Source: an uncultured Sphingomonas sp.
Lineage (GTDB): Bacteria; Pseudomonadota; Alphaproteobacteria; Sphingomonadales; Sphingomonadaceae
Length of the DNA stretch: 64,000 bases
Assembly: GCF_913774285.1 (NCBI RefSeq)
Contig: NZ_CAJYHX010000028.1
Location: 1 to 64,000 of the forward strand
Direction of reading: 5' to 3'
A program made the translations under genes and the position numbers. Under the pieces are notes generated by a model that did no database searches, was not told where the DNA came from, and was given only the letters and a program-made list of their open reading frames with translations. The stretch's first letter is position 1. Each line of letters begins with the position of its first letter. Shown in pieces: positions 25,263-35,621 of the stretch.

Positions 25263-26372
25263 TCAGGCGGCGAGCGCCTGCGCCCGCTCGGTCTCGGCGA
25301 TCCAGCCGCCGCCGAGCACGCGATCCCCGGCATAGAGCACCGCCGCCTGGCCCGGCGCCACGCCGTACTCGGGCGTCTCGAACACCACCCGGTCGCCCTC
25401 CATCCGCGCCAGCACCGGCTTGGCGAGGCTACGCACCTTGGCGGTCATCGGACCTGCATAGTCGCCGCCCAGCCAGTTGATATTCTCCAGCCGCGCCGCG
25501 CCCACCGCGAGCGCCCGGCGCGGGCCGACCACGACGCGCCTGGTCTCGGGCTCGAGCCGGAGGACATAATAGGGCTCGGGCGCGCCGCCGATCTCCAGCC
25601 CGCGGCGCTGGCCGACGGTGAAGTGGATCAGCCCGCGATGCTCGCCCAGCCGGACGCCGCTCTCGTCGACGATCTCGCCGCCCGCCTCGGCTTCGGGACG
25701 CAGCTTCTTGACCAGCGTCGCATAGTCGCCGTCGGGGACGAAGCAGATGTCCTGGCTGTCGGGCTTGCCGGCGACGCCCAGCCCCAGTTCGGCGGCGAGC
25801 GCACGCACCTCGGGCTTGGGCAGGCCACCCAAGGGAAAGCGCAGATAGTCGAGCTGGGCCTGCGTGGTCGCGAACAGGAAATAGCTCTGGTCGCGCGCGG
25901 GATCGGCGGCGCGGTGCAGCTCGGCGCCCGCAGCCCCCACGACCCGGCGGACATAATGGCCGGTGGCGAGGCAGTCCGCGCCCAGGTCGCGGGCGAGCGC
26001 GAACAGGTCGGTGAACTTGGGCCCCATGTTGCACTTCACGCAGGGGATCGGGGTGCGCCCCGCCAGATACTCGTCCGCGAAGTCGTCGATCACCTGGGTC
26101 TGGAAGCTGCTGGCGTGATCGAACACATAGTGCGCGATTCCGAGCTTGTCGCACACCGCGCGCGCGTCGCGGATGTCGCGGCCGGCGCAGCAGCTGCCGG
26201 CGCGGCCCACAGCCTCGCCGTGATCGTAGAGCTGGAGCGTGATGCCGATCGTCTCCGCCCCGCTGCGCGCGGCGAGCGCGGCGACGACGGAGGAATCGAC
26301 GCCGCCCGACATGGCGACGACGATGCGCCGCCCGGAAAGCGGCTCGGCTAGCTGGAAATCACCGGGGTTCAT
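25263..26372 (-). CDS. mnmA: tRNA-specific 2-thiouridylase
   Basis: This enzyme makes 2-thiouridine at the wobble position 34 of tRNA-Lys, -Glu and -Gln, using sulfur delivered through a persulfide relay. The 369-residue protein has the PP-loop SGGVDSS (about residues 22-28), the catalytic Cys region TPIPCVKCN, and the second Cys in [11 protein letters not shown]; the C-terminal barrel follows ([17 protein letters not shown]). Both expected cysteines are present. It is convergent with ssrA, 18 bases away. Confidence 0.96.
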   Translation of the reverse strand: MNPGDFQLAEPLSGRRIVVAMSGGVDSSVVAALAARSGAETIGITLQLYDHGEAVGRAGSCCAGRDIRDARAVCDKLGIAHYVFDHASSFQTQVIDDFADEYLAGRTPIPCVKCNMGPKFTDLFALARDLGADCLATGHYVRRVVGAAGAELHRAADPARDQSYFLFATTQAQLDYLRFPLGGLPKPEVRALAAELGLGVAGKPDSQDICFVPDGDYATLVKKLRPEAEAGGEIVDESGVRLGEHRGLIHFTVGQRRGLEIGGAPEPYYVLRLEPETRRVVVGPRRALAVGAARLENINWLGGDYAGPMTAKVRSLAKPVLARMEGDRVVFETPEYGVAPGQAAVLYAGDRVLGGGWIAETERAQALAA

Positions 26373-26859
26373 GGCCGCCCAGATAGGACAGCCCCGTACC
26401 GGATGCCACCCGGGGTGCGCGGAAACCTGCCAGACATGGAAGTTAAGCCGAGGTTTTCGGCGCCTTTACGGCCCTTTCAGCACTCGCGGCTTATACTGCG
26501 GGCTCGAAGGACGACTGGAAACGCATTGGTGGACTTGAGTTTTGCCCATCCGAACCGCGACTTGGGCACTGCGACGCTCCCGACGGGACTCGCCGTGCTG
26601 ATGGCGATGGTGACGAGCCGGCAGGCCGCCAGCTTCACCGCGCGACTCCAGACCCGACTTTCGATGCCACTTCCCGTGGCAGCGCTGCTCGCGCCGACCG
26701 ATGGCTGTTTCCATCGCGCCGCCGCAACTGCGCTGCACCAGTGGGGAGAGGCGTGAAGCGGGCGTTTACCTTGCCATTTTAGCCGATGTTCAAGGCAGGC
26801 CGGTAAAAGTCGTTTCACGGTTGCGTAACAGGGGCGGCCGGCCCCGAAGAGGTTGGTAG
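26373..26859. other. Region between mnmA and sciP with no confident gene
   Basis: These 487 bases contain the divergent mnmA promoter area and the sciP promoter area. One plus-strand frame ending at 26756 is open and is listed separately. No hairpin, tRNA or known motif was seen in the rest. Confidence 0.4.
26529..26756 (+). CDS. Doubtful small ORF
   Basis: A 75-codon frame from GTG at 26529 (a TTG at 26526 is also possible) encodes a product containing DLGTATLPTGLAVLMAMVT, a moderately hydrophobic stretch, and GCFHRAAATALHQWGEA. Codon use is similar to real genes here, but no ribosome site is well placed and I recognise no family. It lies between mnmA and sciP. Confidence 0.3.
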   Translation: MDLSFAHPNRDLGTATLPTGLAVLMAMVTSRQAASFTARLQTRLSMPLPVAALLAPTDGCFHRAAATALHQWGEA

Positions 26860-27159
26860 ATGATTGAGAACCAGAAGATCCGTCCTGCCAAGGTAATCGG
26901 TCCGCTCGGCGAGCCGCTGACCCTGGACAGCCTGCCGCCGCCGAACACCACCCGCTGGGTCGTGCGGCGCAAGGCAGAGGTCGTGGCCGCCGTCAATGGC
27001 GGGCTGCTGACCGTGGACGAGGTGTGCGATCGCTACGGCCTCACCGTCGAGGAATTCGCCGGCTGGCAGCGCGCGATCGATCGCTCGGGAATGCCGGGCC
27101 TGCGCGTCACGCGCATCCAGCACTATCGTTCGTTGTACGAGCGCCAGCAGAAATTCTGA
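26860..27159 (+). CDS. sciP: SciP-type CtrA inhibitor (DUF1153)
   Basis: This 99-residue helix-turn-helix protein belongs to the alphaproteobacterial family whose Caulobacter member SciP binds CtrA-controlled promoters and blocks CtrA activation in G1 cells. The core is intact: VIGPLGEPLTLDSLPPPNT, then TRWVVRRKAEVVAAVNGGLL and the HTH DEVCDRYGLTVEEFAGWQ. Length and order match the family along the whole protein. The start is preceded by GAAGAGG. Cell-cycle function in sphingomonads is inferred from the family. It is monocistronic here. Confidence 0.88.
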   Translation: MIENQKIRPAKVIGPLGEPLTLDSLPPPNTTRWVVRRKAEVVAAVNGGLLTVDEVCDRYGLTVEEFAGWQRAIDRSGMPGLRVTRIQHYRSLYERQQKF

Positions 27160-27282
27160 TATTTTCGTTTTTCCGCACGAAAGTTCCCTTGACAACGCAA
27201 AATATCGCCACGGAACCAAATACGCACGTTGCGGATTTTCCTTTACGTTGCCCGGGTCGCCGGGCCTGTAAAGGAGGGACCA

Positions 27283-27540
27283 ATGGTAGGATTTATCGTT
27301 TGGCTCGTCATCGGCGGCGTCGTCGGCTGGCTTGCTAGCATCATCATGCGTACCGATGCCCAGCAGGGTATCTTCCTCAATATCGTCGTCGGCATCGTCG
27401 GCGCGTTCGTCGGTGGCCTGCTGTTCGGCGGCAACATCAACAGCGGCGTGATCACCCCGATGACCTTCCTGGTCTCGCTGGTGGGTGCGGTCATCCTGCT
27501 GGCGATCGTCAACCTGGTGCGTCGCGGCGCGGTGCGTTAA
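27283..27540 (+). CDS. GlsB/YeaQ/YmgE-family membrane protein
   Basis: This 85-residue inner-membrane protein of the family once called transglycosylase-associated has three hydrophobic segments: MVGFIVWLVIGGVVGWLASI, ILNIV-like GIFLNIVVGIVGAFVGGLLF, and FLVSLVGAVILLAIVNLV. GGVVGWLAS is the family signature. Such proteins are generally induced by stress; no EcfG site with correct spacing was found in front of it, although GGAAC and CGTT occur at wrong distance. The ribosome site AAGGAGGGA is strong. A bidirectional terminator follows. Confidence 0.9.
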   Translation: MVGFIVWLVIGGVVGWLASIIMRTDAQQGIFLNIVVGIVGAFVGGLLFGGNINSGVITPMTFLVSLVGAVILLAIVNLVRRGAVR

Positions 27541-27564
27541 GCATCCCGCTTCCACCAGACCAAC

Positions 27565-27602
27565 AAAAAGGGCCGTCCCAGCCGGGGCGGCCCTTTTTTT
27601 TC
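27565..27602. terminator. Bidirectional terminator
   Basis: The stem AAAAAGGGCCGTCCC / GGGGCGGCCCTTTTT is flanked by A and T runs on both sides, so it can end transcription of the GlsB-type gene (plus) and of the SIMPL gene (minus), whose stop is at 27612. Confidence 0.85.
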
Positions 27603-27611
27603 ATGTCCGGA

Positions 27612-28337
27612 TCATTTCAGCAGGAACCGGACCAAGACGCTGGCGGTGACCTTCTGCTCACCCGGCACGATTGCAGTATCTGCTTCGGCCATCATCGCCT
27701 TGCCGCGCATCAGCATCGGTACCGGCTGCGGCATCTGCGGCATGCCCGCCTCCGAGATCAGCAGGATGCGATCGACCTTGAGCCCCGCCGCCTGTGCATA
27801 GAGCGTGGCGCGCGCCTTGGCCTTCGTAATCGCGTCGCGCCGTGCCTCGTCGACGGCACCCTCTTCGTCGGCAAGCGTGAGGTTCGGGCCCGAGATGTTG
27901 TTCGCCCCCTGCGCGACCAGCGCGTCGAGGATCGTGCCGCTTTTGGCGACGTCGCGGAAGCGCACCGTCAGCTGATTGGACGCCTGGTAGCCGGTGATCA
28001 CCGGAGGCTTGTTCTCCTGATAGCGGTACTGCGGCGCGAGGTTGACCGAGTTGGTCTGCAGGTCGCGCTCGGCGATGCCGGCCTTGCGCAGCGCACCGAG
28101 CACCGCGGCCATCCGCGCGGCGTTCTGCTGCATCGCCTCGCCGGCGGTGCCCGCGGCGGTGACTACCCCGGCCTGGATCAGCGCGAGATCGGGCACGCGG
28201 GTGCTGGTGCCCTCGGCCACGATGTCGAGCACGGTGCCGTCAGCCGGGATCGGCTGGGCGGCCGGCTGCACCTGGGCGAAGGCCTGGGGCGAAGCGGCCA
28301 GCGCGAGCAGCGCGGCGAGCGGCAGGGAGCGGATCAT
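27612..28337 (-). CDS. SIMPL-domain (DUF541) periplasmic protein
   Basis: This 241-residue exported protein has a signal peptide (MIRSLPLAALLALAASPQAFA). The SIMPL domain fills the rest: DIVAEGTSTRVPDLALIQAGV, NSVNLAPQYRYQENKPPVI, GYQASNQLTVRF, and the final VTASVLVRFLLK. Related proteins (such as BP26 of Brucella, an immunogenic periplasmic oligomer, and YggE, linked to oxidative stress) suggest an envelope stress role. The start at 28337 has AGGAGGAACG upstream. It is divergent from the RND pump genes, 269 bases apart. Confidence 0.88.
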   Translation of the reverse strand: MIRSLPLAALLALAASPQAFAQVQPAAQPIPADGTVLDIVAEGTSTRVPDLALIQAGVVTAAGTAGEAMQQNAARMAAVLGALRKAGIAERDLQTNSVNLAPQYRYQENKPPVITGYQASNQLTVRFRDVAKSGTILDALVAQGANNISGPNLTLADEEGAVDEARRDAITKAKARATLYAQAAGLKVDRILLISEAGMPQMPQPVPMLMRGKAMMAEADTAIVPGEQKVTASVLVRFLLK

Positions 28338-28534
28338 GGGGACGTTCCTCCTGTGGTTTGTCGTCGTCATGCACCGGCTTGTCGACGCCTGCACACGAAC
28401 GCAGGCTGAACGAAGCGGCGACAACAAACGATTGGCATTACTTGCAAGGCCCGGCAGAAGCCGCTCTTTTTCTTGGGTGTCACTTGCGCCGATACATGCA
28501 ACCGGGCATGCCGCCGCGCGTTGCTTCACCGGCC

Positions 28535-28561
28535 TTGCCGTCGGTGATATATTCCTATAAT
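28535..28561 (+). promoter_or_regulatory. Possible promoter of RND pump genes
   Basis: A perfect -10 box TATAAT (28556-28561) has TTGCCG (28535-28540) upstream at a short 15-base spacing. It lies 46 bases before the adaptor ATG. The surrounding 28530-28565 is AT-richer than average. Confidence 0.45.
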
Positions 28562-28606
28562 ACAGTGCGACGAGGGGCGTGCACGCGCTCCGGACGAGGT
28601 GGGCGC

Positions 28607-29788
28607 ATGAATTACGAGGCAGGGATGTTGGATCGGCAGGAGCAGCTCGGGTTCGAGGGGGAACCGGCGCGGCGTGGGCGCAAGTGGCTGTGGATCGGCC
28701 TCGGCGCCTTGGTGCTGGTCGTGATCGCCGGGTTCCTGATGATGGGGCGCTCCGCGACGAAGCCCGTCCCCGCCGCCAAGGGGGGCAAGGACCAGAGCCA
28801 GCTGCTCACCGTCACCGTTTCGGCACCGGGCCAGCAGACCGTGTCGACGATCGTCAGCGGTACCGGCAGCCTGGCCGCGAAGCGCGAGATGCCGGTCGGC
28901 GTCGCGGGTGAAGGCGGCCTCGTCACCCGCGTGCTGGTCGATGCCGGCAGCTGGGTGCAGAAGGGCCAGGTACTCGCCGTGGTCGATCGTTCGGTCCAGG
29001 CGCAGACCGCCGAATCGCTCGCCGCGCAGATCCGCGTCGCGGAAGCCGACGCCAAGCTCGCCCAGGCGAATCTCGATCGCGCGCAAAAGCTTGTCGGAAA
29101 CGGATTCATTTCTCGCGCCGATATCGACCAGAAAACCGCCGCGCGCGATCAGGCGCTTGCCCGGGTCCGCGTTGCCAAGGCGCAGCTCGCGGAAACCCAA
29201 GCGCGCAACCGCCGGCTCGACATTCGCGCGCCGGAGGCGGGTCTGGTGCTCGCCCGCCAGATCGAGCCGGGCCAGATCGTCAGCTCGGGCTCGGGCACGC
29301 TGTTCCGCATGGCGATGGACGGCCAGTTCGAGCTGCGCACCCAGCTCGCCGAAGCCGACATCCAGAAGCTCCATGTCGGCGCGCCGGCGGAAGTGACGCC
29401 GGTCGGCACCCAGACCAGCTTCAAGGGCCAGGTATGGCAGGTCTCGCCGGTGATCGACCCGACGAGTCGCCTCGGCACGGCACGAATCGCGTTGCCCTAT
29501 AATCCGGCGCTGCGCCCCGGCGGCTTCGCCAGCGCGCGGATCGTCGCGGGGGCAGTCACCTCGGTGATCCTGCCCCAGTCGGCGGTGCAGAGTGATCAGC
29601 TGGGCACCTATGTCTATATCCTCAACGACAAGAACGAGGCGGTGCGCCGCGACGTGAAGACCGGCGATGTTTCGGATCAGGGCGTGCGGATCACCAGCGG
29701 CCTGACCGGCAACGAGCGCGTGGTGATGACTGCGGGCGCGTTCCTTAATCCGGGCCAGAAGGTCATTCCCCAGCTCCAGAAGAAGTAA
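28607..29788 (+). CDS. RND efflux periplasmic adaptor (membrane fusion protein)
   Basis: This 393-residue HlyD/AcrA-type adaptor links an inner-membrane RND pump to an outer-membrane channel. It has a transmembrane anchor at about residues 26-45 (WLWIGLGALVLVVIAGFLM), not a lipobox. Then come the lipoyl half (EGGLVTRVLVDAGSWVQKGQ), an alpha hairpin (about 135-195, AEADAKLAQANLDRAQKL), the second lipoyl half (LDIRAPEAGLVLARQIEPG), the beta barrel and the membrane-proximal domain ending PGQKVIPQLQKK. The pump follows 12 bases later. No outer-membrane factor gene and no TetR/MarR regulator is adjacent. Confidence 0.93.
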   Translation: MNYEAGMLDRQEQLGFEGEPARRGRKWLWIGLGALVLVVIAGFLMMGRSATKPVPAAKGGKDQSQLLTVTVSAPGQQTVSTIVSGTGSLAAKREMPVGVAGEGGLVTRVLVDAGSWVQKGQVLAVVDRSVQAQTAESLAAQIRVAEADAKLAQANLDRAQKLVGNGFISRADIDQKTAARDQALARVRVAKAQLAETQARNRRLDIRAPEAGLVLARQIEPGQIVSSGSGTLFRMAMDGQFELRTQLAEADIQKLHVGAPAEVTPVGTQTSFKGQVWQVSPVIDPTSRLGTARIALPYNPALRPGGFASARIVAGAVTSVILPQSAVQSDQLGTYVYILNDKNEAVRRDVKTGDVSDQGVRITSGLTGNERVVMTAGAFLNPGQKVIPQLQKK

Positions 29789-29800
29789 GGGATCGGCGCG

Positions 29801-32800
29801 ATGAGCTTTCGCAACATCTCGGCCTGGGCCATCCGCAACCCGGTCCCGCCGATCGTCCTCTTCCTGTTTCTCACCATTGCCGGGCTGGTCAGCTTCAGCC
29901 GCATGGACGTGAACAACAGCCCCGACATCGACTTTCCGATCGTCTGGATCTCGATCAGCCAGCCCGGCGCCGCGCCGAGCGAGCTGGAGACGCAGATCAC
30001 CCAAAAGGTCGAGAGCGCTGTCCGCAGCCTGCAGGGCATCGACGAGATCAACTCGACCGTCTCCGAAGGCAACAGCCAGACGGTCGTCCAGCTGGCGATC
30101 GGCACCCCGATCGATCGCGCGGTGGAAGACGTCCGCAGCGCGATTCAGCAGATCCGCGGCAATCTGCCCGACGGCATCCTCGAGCCGCAGGTCGGCCGCG
30201 TCGACAGCGCCAGCAACAACGATGTCGCGAGCTTCACCGCTACCGCGACGGACATGACTGTCGAACAGCTTTCCTGGTACATCGACAACAGCGTGTCGAA
30301 GGAGCTGCTGTCGATCAGCGGCATGGCCGCGGTGCAGCGCAACGGCGGCGTCAACCGGGAGGTGAGCGTCGTCCTCGATCCGGTGAAGCTCGCCAGCTTC
30401 GGTCTCACCGCGAGCCAGGTGAACCAGCAGCTCCGCCAAGTAAACCTCAACGCTGCGGGCGGTCGCGCCGAAATTTCGGGATTCGAACAGTCGCTTCGCG
30501 TCGTCGGCAACGCCAAGGACGCCTACACGCTGGGCCAGACCCAGATCGCCACCGGCACCGGCCGCACCGTGCGGTTGGCCGACATCGCGACGGTGAAGGA
30601 CGGCTATGCCGAGCGCCGCAATTTCGCGCGCTATGACGGGCATCCGGTGATCTCGTTCGACATCCAGCGCGCCAAGGGCGCCTCGGACGTCACGATCTAC
30701 GAGGAAGCGCAGAAGAAGCTGCAGGCGCTCGAGAAGAACAATCCCAAGGTCCATTTCGAGCTGCTCGACAATTACAGCAAATACGCCAAGGAACAGTTCG
30801 ATACCGCGATGGAGGCGATGGTCGAGGGTGCGGTGCTCGCCGTCGTCGTCGTGTTCCTGTTCCTTCGCGACTGGCGGGCGACCGTGATCTCGGCGCTGGC
30901 GATTCCGCTGTCGGCGATCCCCAGCTTCTGGTTCATGGATATGATGGGCTTCACGCTCAACCAGATGACGCTGCTGGCGCTCAGCCTGGTCGCGGGCGTG
31001 CTGGTCGACGACGCGATCGTGGAAATCGAGAACATCGTCCGCCACATGCGGATGGGCAAATCGGCCTACCAGGCATCGATCGACGCGGCGGACGAGATCG
31101 GCATCGCCGTGCTCGCTACCACCATGTCGATCGTCGCGGTGTTTCTGCCGGTGGGCCTGATGCCGGGTATCTCTGGCCAGTTCTTCAAGAATTTCGGCCT
31201 CACCGTCGTTGCGGCAGTGCTGATGTCGCTGGCGGTGGCGCGCATGCTCACGCCGATGATCGCGGCCTATTTCCTCAAGGCGCACGGCCATGTCGAACAT
31301 GGCGGCGGGCCGGTGATGCGCCTCTATGTCCGCCTGCTCGAATGGACGCTGATGCACCGCTGGGTGGCGATCCTCGGCTATGTCGGCTCGCTGGGCGCGA
31401 CGATCTTCCTGCTCGTCTCCATGCCGCAGACCTTCCAGCCGGCGCAGGACGAGGATACGGTCACCGCGACGGTCGAGATGGTGCCTGGCACCACGCTGGA
31501 GCAGACCGACCGAGTCGTCCAGGAGGTCGCCGGCATCCTGCGCGCTGAGCCGGCGGTGCAGCACACCTACGCCCGCACCCAGGTGGGCAATGGCCGCGTC
31601 ACCGCGACGCTTGCCGAGAAGCACACGCCCGCGCGCACCGAAACCAGCACCGAATTCGAGAAGCGTCTCGCGCCCAAGCTGCTCGCCATTCCCGATGCGC
31701 GGGTGAATTTCCGCTCGCAGTTCGGCTGGGGCTCGTCGGGGCGTGACCTGACGATCACGCTGGGCGGCGAGGATCCCGAGCTGCTCAACAAGACCGCGCT
31801 CACCCTGATGAAGCAGATGGAGGGCCTCAAGTCCCTCGTCGCGCCGCGCATCTCGGGCGACCTGCAGCGGCCGGAAATCGTGATCTCGCCGCGGCTCGAC
31901 CTGGCGGCCGACCTCGGCGTGACCACGGCGGCGCTGTCCAATGCGATCCGCGTCGCGACGCTGGGCGACATCGAGCAGAACAGCGCGAAATTCTCGCTGT
32001 CCGATCGCCAGATCCCGATCCGCGTCGCGCTCGACCAGGATTCGCGCACCCGGCTGGATACGTTGCGCGACATGCGCGTGCAGACCCAGACCGGCAGTTC
32101 GGTACCGCTCTCCTCGGTGGCGGACATCCGCTTCGCCGCGGGGCCGACCAAGGTCGAACGGCTCAACCTCCAGCGCCGCCTGGTGGTGGGCGCCGACCTC
32201 GCGATGAACCCGGCGACGGGCAAGCCCTATGTCTCGGGTGAGGTGATGAAGGAGATCCACAATCTCCCCATCATGAAGCAGCTGCCGGTGGGCGTGTCCG
32301 AGATGACGGTGGGCCAGGCCAAGTGGCAGGGCGAGATGATCCAGAACTTCATCGTCGCGCTGGCCTCGGGCATCTTCCTGGTCTTCGCGGTGATGGTGCT
32401 GCTCTATCGTCGTTTCGTTTCGCCGATCGTCAACATGGGATCGCTGCTCAACGCGCCGCTGGGCGGGCTGGTCATGCTGGCGATCCTCGGCATGCCGGTA
32501 TCGCTGCCCGTCTATATCGGCATGCTGATGCTGTTCGGCATCGTCGCCAAGAACTCGATCCTGCTCGTCGACTTTGCGCTGGAGGAGATGGAGAAGGGCG
32601 TGTCCAAGATGGAGGCGATCGTCGATGCCGGCCGCAAGCGCGCCCAGCCGATCGTGATGACGACGATCGCGATGGTGGCGGGCATGGTGCCGACCGCGCT
32701 GTCGCTCAACGGCGACTCGTCGTTCCGCGCGCCGATGGGCGTGGTGGTGATCGGCGGGCTGATCGTCTCGACGCTGCTGACGCTGGTGATCGTGCCGGCG

Positions 32801-32971
32801 CTGTTCAGTCTGGCGGTGGGGCTGGAAGGCTGGCTGGGGCCGCGGCTCTCGCGGCGCCTGCTCACCTATCGCCCGGGCGACGACGGCAGCCGCGTGCTTG
32901 GGCCAGCGGCCGGGCCGCACGGCGCGATCGACCACAAGCCGGGTGACGAGGAGGTACAGCCGGCGGAGTGA
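29801..32971 (+). CDS. RND efflux pump, inner-membrane transporter (HAE-1 type)
   Basis: This 1056-residue proton-driven exporter has 12 transmembrane helices and two large periplasmic loops, the usual length of AcrB/MdtB relatives. N-terminal [18 protein letters not shown] is TM1. TM4 contains the proton-relay Asp pair in [19 protein letters not shown], and the second half has the matching [18 protein letters not shown] near the C-terminal repeat. [14 protein letters not shown] and related porter-domain segments are intact. The substrate range is not predictable. It ends 8 bases before a family B repeat and is encoded with its adaptor. Confidence 0.95.
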   Translation: MSFRNISAWAIRNPVPPIVLFLFLTIAGLVSFSRMDVNNSPDIDFPIVWISISQPGAAPSELETQITQKVESAVRSLQGIDEINSTVSEGNSQTVVQLAIGTPIDRAVEDVRSAIQQIRGNLPDGILEPQVGRVDSASNNDVASFTATATDMTVEQLSWYIDNSVSKELLSISGMAAVQRNGGVNREVSVVLDPVKLASFGLTASQVNQQLRQVNLNAAGGRAEISGFEQSLRVVGNAKDAYTLGQTQIATGTGRTVRLADIATVKDGYAERRNFARYDGHPVISFDIQRAKGASDVTIYEEAQKKLQALEKNNPKVHFELLDNYSKYAKEQFDTAMEAMVEGAVLAVVVVFLFLRDWRATVISALAIPLSAIPSFWFMDMMGFTLNQMTLLALSLVAGVLVDDAIVEIENIVRHMRMGKSAYQASIDAADEIGIAVLATTMSIVAVFLPVGLMPGISGQFFKNFGLTVVAAVLMSLAVARMLTPMIAAYFLKAHGHVEHGGGPVMRLYVRLLEWTLMHRWVAILGYVGSLGATIFLLVSMPQTFQPAQDEDTVTATVEMVPGTTLEQTDRVVQEVAGILRAEPAVQHTYARTQVGNGRVTATLAEKHTPARTETSTEFEKRLAPKLLAIPDARVNFRSQFGWGSSGRDLTITLGGEDPELLNKTALTLMKQMEGLKSLVAPRISGDLQRPEIVISPRLDLAADLGVTTAALSNAIRVATLGDIEQNSAKFSLSDRQIPIRVALDQDSRTRLDTLRDMRVQTQTGSSVPLSSVADIRFAAGPTKVERLNLQRRLVVGADLAMNPATGKPYVSGEVMKEIHNLPIMKQLPVGVSEMTVGQAKWQGEMIQNFIVALASGIFLVFAVMVLLYRRFVSPIVNMGSLLNAPLGGLVMLAILGMPVSLPVYIGMLMLFGIVAKNSILLVDFALEEMEKGVSKMEAIVDAGRKRAQPIVMTTIAMVAGMVPTALSLNGDSSFRAPMGVVVIGGLIVSTLLTLVIVPALFSLAVGLEGWLGPRLSRRLLTYRPGDDGSRVLGPAAGPHGAIDHKPGDEEVQPAE

Positions 32972-32978
32972 GCAAAAT

Positions 32979-33134
32979 CCCCCTCCCGCTTGCGGGAGGG
33001 GTTAGGGGAGGGTGAGTGAGGGTAGCGGGCGACGCCGTGTGGAGGAGGGCTTGGGCCGCAGCCTTCCTTCTTCAGCCTTCGCCCTCGCTTCCCCCACGCA
33101 CCCTCCCCCTGCCCCTCCCGTAAGCGGGAGGGGA
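32979..33134. repeat. Palindromic intergenic element, family B
   Basis: It begins with CCCCCTCCCGCTTGCGGGAGGGG (a self-complementary hairpin) plus TTAGGGGAGGGTG and ends with the inverted counterpart CACCCTCCCCCTGCCCCTCCCG then TAAGCGGGAGGGG. The two ends can pair over most of 35 bases around a central non-repeated stretch of about 85 bases. The same end sequences occur inside hrpB (39911-40033) and, shortened, at 18374. Confidence 0.75.
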
Positions 33135-33187
33135 GTTGAAGGGCTAACCCTCTGGCAACGCTGCCCCGGCGTCCCCACATTCCTTCC

Positions 33188-34186
33188 ATGACTGCATATT
33201 CCCTGCTCGATCTGGTGCCCGTCGTCCAAGGCGGCACCGTGGGCCAGGCGCTTGCCAACGCCGCCGACCTTGCTGCCCATGCCGAGAAGCTCGGCTTTCG
33301 GCGCTACTGGATGGCCGAGCATCACGGCATGGAGGGCATCGCCAGCGCCGCCACCGCGGTGGTGATCGCGCATGTCGGGCAGGCGACCAGTACGATCCGC
33401 ATCGGCGCGGGCGGGATCATGCTGCCCAACCATTCCCCGCTGCAGGTGGCCGAGGCGTTCGGCACGCTCGACGCGCTGTTCCCCGGCCGGATCGACCTCG
33501 GCCTCGGCCGCGCGCCGGGTTCCGACCAGCGGGTGTCCGCCGCGATCCGCCGCAACCTGGAGAGCGACGGCAACGAGTTCCCGCAGGACGTGATGGAGCT
33601 GCAGAGCTATTTCGCCGATGACGGCCGCACCGGCATCCGCGCGACGCCCGGCGCGGGCGCCGACGTGAAGCTGTGGATCCTCGGCTCCAGCACCTTCGGC
33701 GCGCAGCTCGCCGCGGCGCTGGGGCTGCCCTATGCCTTCGCCTCGCACTTCGCGCCGGGGCTGCTCAACGAGGCGATCGCCGTCTATCGCCGCAACTTCC
33801 GCCCGTCCGAGGCGCTGGCCAAGCCGCATGTGATGCTCGGCTTCAACGTCTTCGCCGCAGACAGCGACGAGGAAGGCGAATATCTCGCCAGCTCGCAGCA
33901 ACAGGCGTTCGTCGCGATCCGCACCACCGGGCGCGGCATCCAGCTACCGCCGCCGGTACGCGGCTATCGCGAGAGCCTGGGCACGCAGGGCAATGCGGTG
34001 CTCGACCATGTGCTGTCGGCCTCGGCCGTCGGAGGCCCGGCCAAGGTCCGCCGCGAGATCGAAGCCTTTATCGAACGCACCCAGGCCGACGAACTGATGC
34101 TGACCAGCGCGATGTTCGACCACCAGGCCCGCAAGCGCAGCCTGGAAATCGCGGCGGAAGCGATGCGCGCGGTCGAGCCGGCATGA
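33188..34186 (+). CDS. LLM-class flavin-dependent oxidoreductase (luciferase-like)
   Basis: This 332-residue TIM-barrel monooxygenase-like protein uses reduced FMN or F420-type flavin in family members. Typical elements are [18 protein letters not shown] (active-site His region), [20 protein letters not shown], and [16 protein letters not shown], characteristic of the MsnO8/alkanal-monooxygenase-like bacterial group. The substrate is unknown. It ends 3 bases from the stop of the convergent histidine kinase gene. Confidence 0.88.
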   Translation: MTAYSLLDLVPVVQGGTVGQALANAADLAAHAEKLGFRRYWMAEHHGMEGIASAATAVVIAHVGQATSTIRIGAGGIMLPNHSPLQVAEAFGTLDALFPGRIDLGLGRAPGSDQRVSAAIRRNLESDGNEFPQDVMELQSYFADDGRTGIRATPGAGADVKLWILGSSTFGAQLAAALGLPYAFASHFAPGLLNEAIAVYRRNFRPSEALAKPHVMLGFNVFAADSDEEGEYLASSQQQAFVAIRTTGRGIQLPPPVRGYRESLGTQGNAVLDHVLSASAVGGPAKVRREIEAFIERTQADELMLTSAMFDHQARKRSLEIAAEAMRAVEPA

Positions 34187-34189
34187 ACC

Positions 34190-35611
34190 TCAGCCGGCGG
34201 CGGGCAACCGCAGGCGAACGAGCAGCCCGCCCAGGTCTTCGCTCTCTTCCAGGCTGACCGTGCCGCCGTAGATCTCGGCGACATCGCGGACGATGGCGAG
34301 CCCCAGCCCGGTGCCGGGCTTGCCGGTATCGAGCCGCACGCCGCGATCGAAGATGCGGATGCGGTCCGCCTCCGGAATGCCGACCCCGTCGTCCTCGACC
34401 ATGATCTCGACGAAGCCCGATTCGAGCCTCGCGGTCACGAACACGCTGCCGCCGCCATATTTTGCGGCGTTCTCGACCAGGTTGCCGAGGATCTCGTCGA
34501 GATCCTGCCGCTCGATATGCGCGACCGCGTCCTTCACCCCGTCCACATCGATGCGAACATTGGGATAGAGCCGCGCCACCGCGCGCTCCACCGCCTCGAT
34601 CGACGGCCATACTTCGGCGCGGCTGTGCGCGCTGCCGCGGCGGCCAACGGCGCGGGCGCGGGCGAGATGGTGGTCGATCTGCCGCCGCATCGTCCGCGCC
34701 TCGCGGATCACGGTATCGGGCAGGTCCTCCTGGCCCGCGGCGGCGGCGTTCATGATCACGCTGAGCGGGGTCTTGAGCGCGTGCGCCAGGTTGCCGGCAT
34801 GGCGCCGCGCCTCCTCCGCCTGGCGATCGTTGTGCTCGACCAAGGCGTTCAGTTCGTCGACCATCGGCCCGACCTCGGCGGGCATCGGCCCGCCCACGCG
34901 CTGCGTGCGACCAGCACGCAGGCTGGCGATCTCGCGGCGCACCTTGCGCAGCGGCCGGAGGCCATACCAAGTCTGCAGCGCCGCCATCGCCACCAGCCCC
35001 AGGCCGAGCAGCGCGAAGCTGCGCACCAGCGTGCGGCGGACGGTTGCGATCTGCGCGTCGAGTACCTCGCGGCTCTCCGCCACCTGAAAGCGCCAGCGCA
35101 CCGGCGATCCGGGCAGCTTCAGGTCCCGCTCCGCGATGCGCAGCTTCTGGTCGGCAAATTGGTTGCTGTCGTAGAAGTGCATCTCGCGATCATTGTGGAC
35201 CTGATCCACGCGCAGCTTACGGTCCCACAGCGAACGTGACGGAAACGGCTCGAAGCCTTGGCCGCTGATCTGCCAATAGGCGCCCGAATTGGGCTCGAGA
35301 AAGCGCTGGTCGGCCAGTTCGCGGTTCAGCACTACCTCGCCGTTCGAGCCGACCTCCGCGGAGACGATCATAGACGATACGAGATAGTCGAGCTGGTCGT
35401 CGAAATTGCGCGTGATCGCGCTGGTCAGCACCCTGTCGAGCGCATAGCCCCCGCCGACCAGCAGCAGCAGGATCCACGCCGTCGCGACCAGCAACATGCG
35501 CCGGCTTACCGACCCGGTAACGCGTACCGGCCGATGTGCACGCAACTCGGCCTCGGACGGGCCGGACGCCGCGATCTCGGGCTCCTCGCTGGATAACGGC
35601 GCGGCGTTCAC
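34190..35611 (-). CDS. PhoQ-like sensor histidine kinase
   Basis: This 473-residue membrane sensor has TM1 at about residues 38-58, a periplasmic sensor domain (60-185), TM2 at about 193-215, a HAMP-like linker (LRPLRKVRREIASLRAG), an H-box with NLAHALKTPLSVI, an N-box LDEILGNLVENAAKYG, and ATP-lid motifs DDGVGI and GTGLGLAIV. The H-box HALKTP rather than HELRTP is characteristic of the PhoQ group. Periplasmic residues are partly acidic, as in Mg- or peptide-sensing PhoQ, but ligand is unknown. It lies 10 bases after the response regulator gene and forms an operon with it and a PepSY protein. Confidence 0.92.
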   Translation of the reverse strand: MNAAPLSSEEPEIAASGPSEAELRAHRPVRVTGSVSRRMLLVATAWILLLLVGGGYALDRVLTSAITRNFDDQLDYLVSSMIVSAEVGSNGEVVLNRELADQRFLEPNSGAYWQISGQGFEPFPSRSLWDRKLRVDQVHNDREMHFYDSNQFADQKLRIAERDLKLPGSPVRWRFQVAESREVLDAQIATVRRTLVRSFALLGLGLVAMAALQTWYGLRPLRKVRREIASLRAGRTQRVGGPMPAEVGPMVDELNALVEHNDRQAEEARRHAGNLAHALKTPLSVIMNAAAAGQEDLPDTVIREARTMRRQIDHHLARARAVGRRGSAHSRAEVWPSIEAVERAVARLYPNVRIDVDGVKDAVAHIERQDLDEILGNLVENAAKYGGGSVFVTARLESGFVEIMVEDDGVGIPEADRIRIFDRGVRLDTGKPGTGLGLAIVRDVAEIYGGTVSLEESEDLGGLLVRLRLPAAG

Positions 35612-35621
35612 TTGTTCGACC

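Noticed and set aside
27222..27239. GGAAC ... CGTT in front of the GlsB-type gene as an EcfG promoter
   Set aside because: The distances between GGAAC and the CGTT sequences are 10 and 29 bases instead of 16-17.
28526..32935. Very long minus-strand open frame (about 1469 codons) opposite the RND pump
   Set aside because: It is the shadow of the high-GC pump gene; its translation is rich in Arg, His, Asp and Gly without domains, and the plus-strand protein is complete.
32979..33134. Repeated GGGAGGGG blocks considered as CRISPR
   Set aside because: No regular spacing or unique spacers; the structure is one palindromic element.
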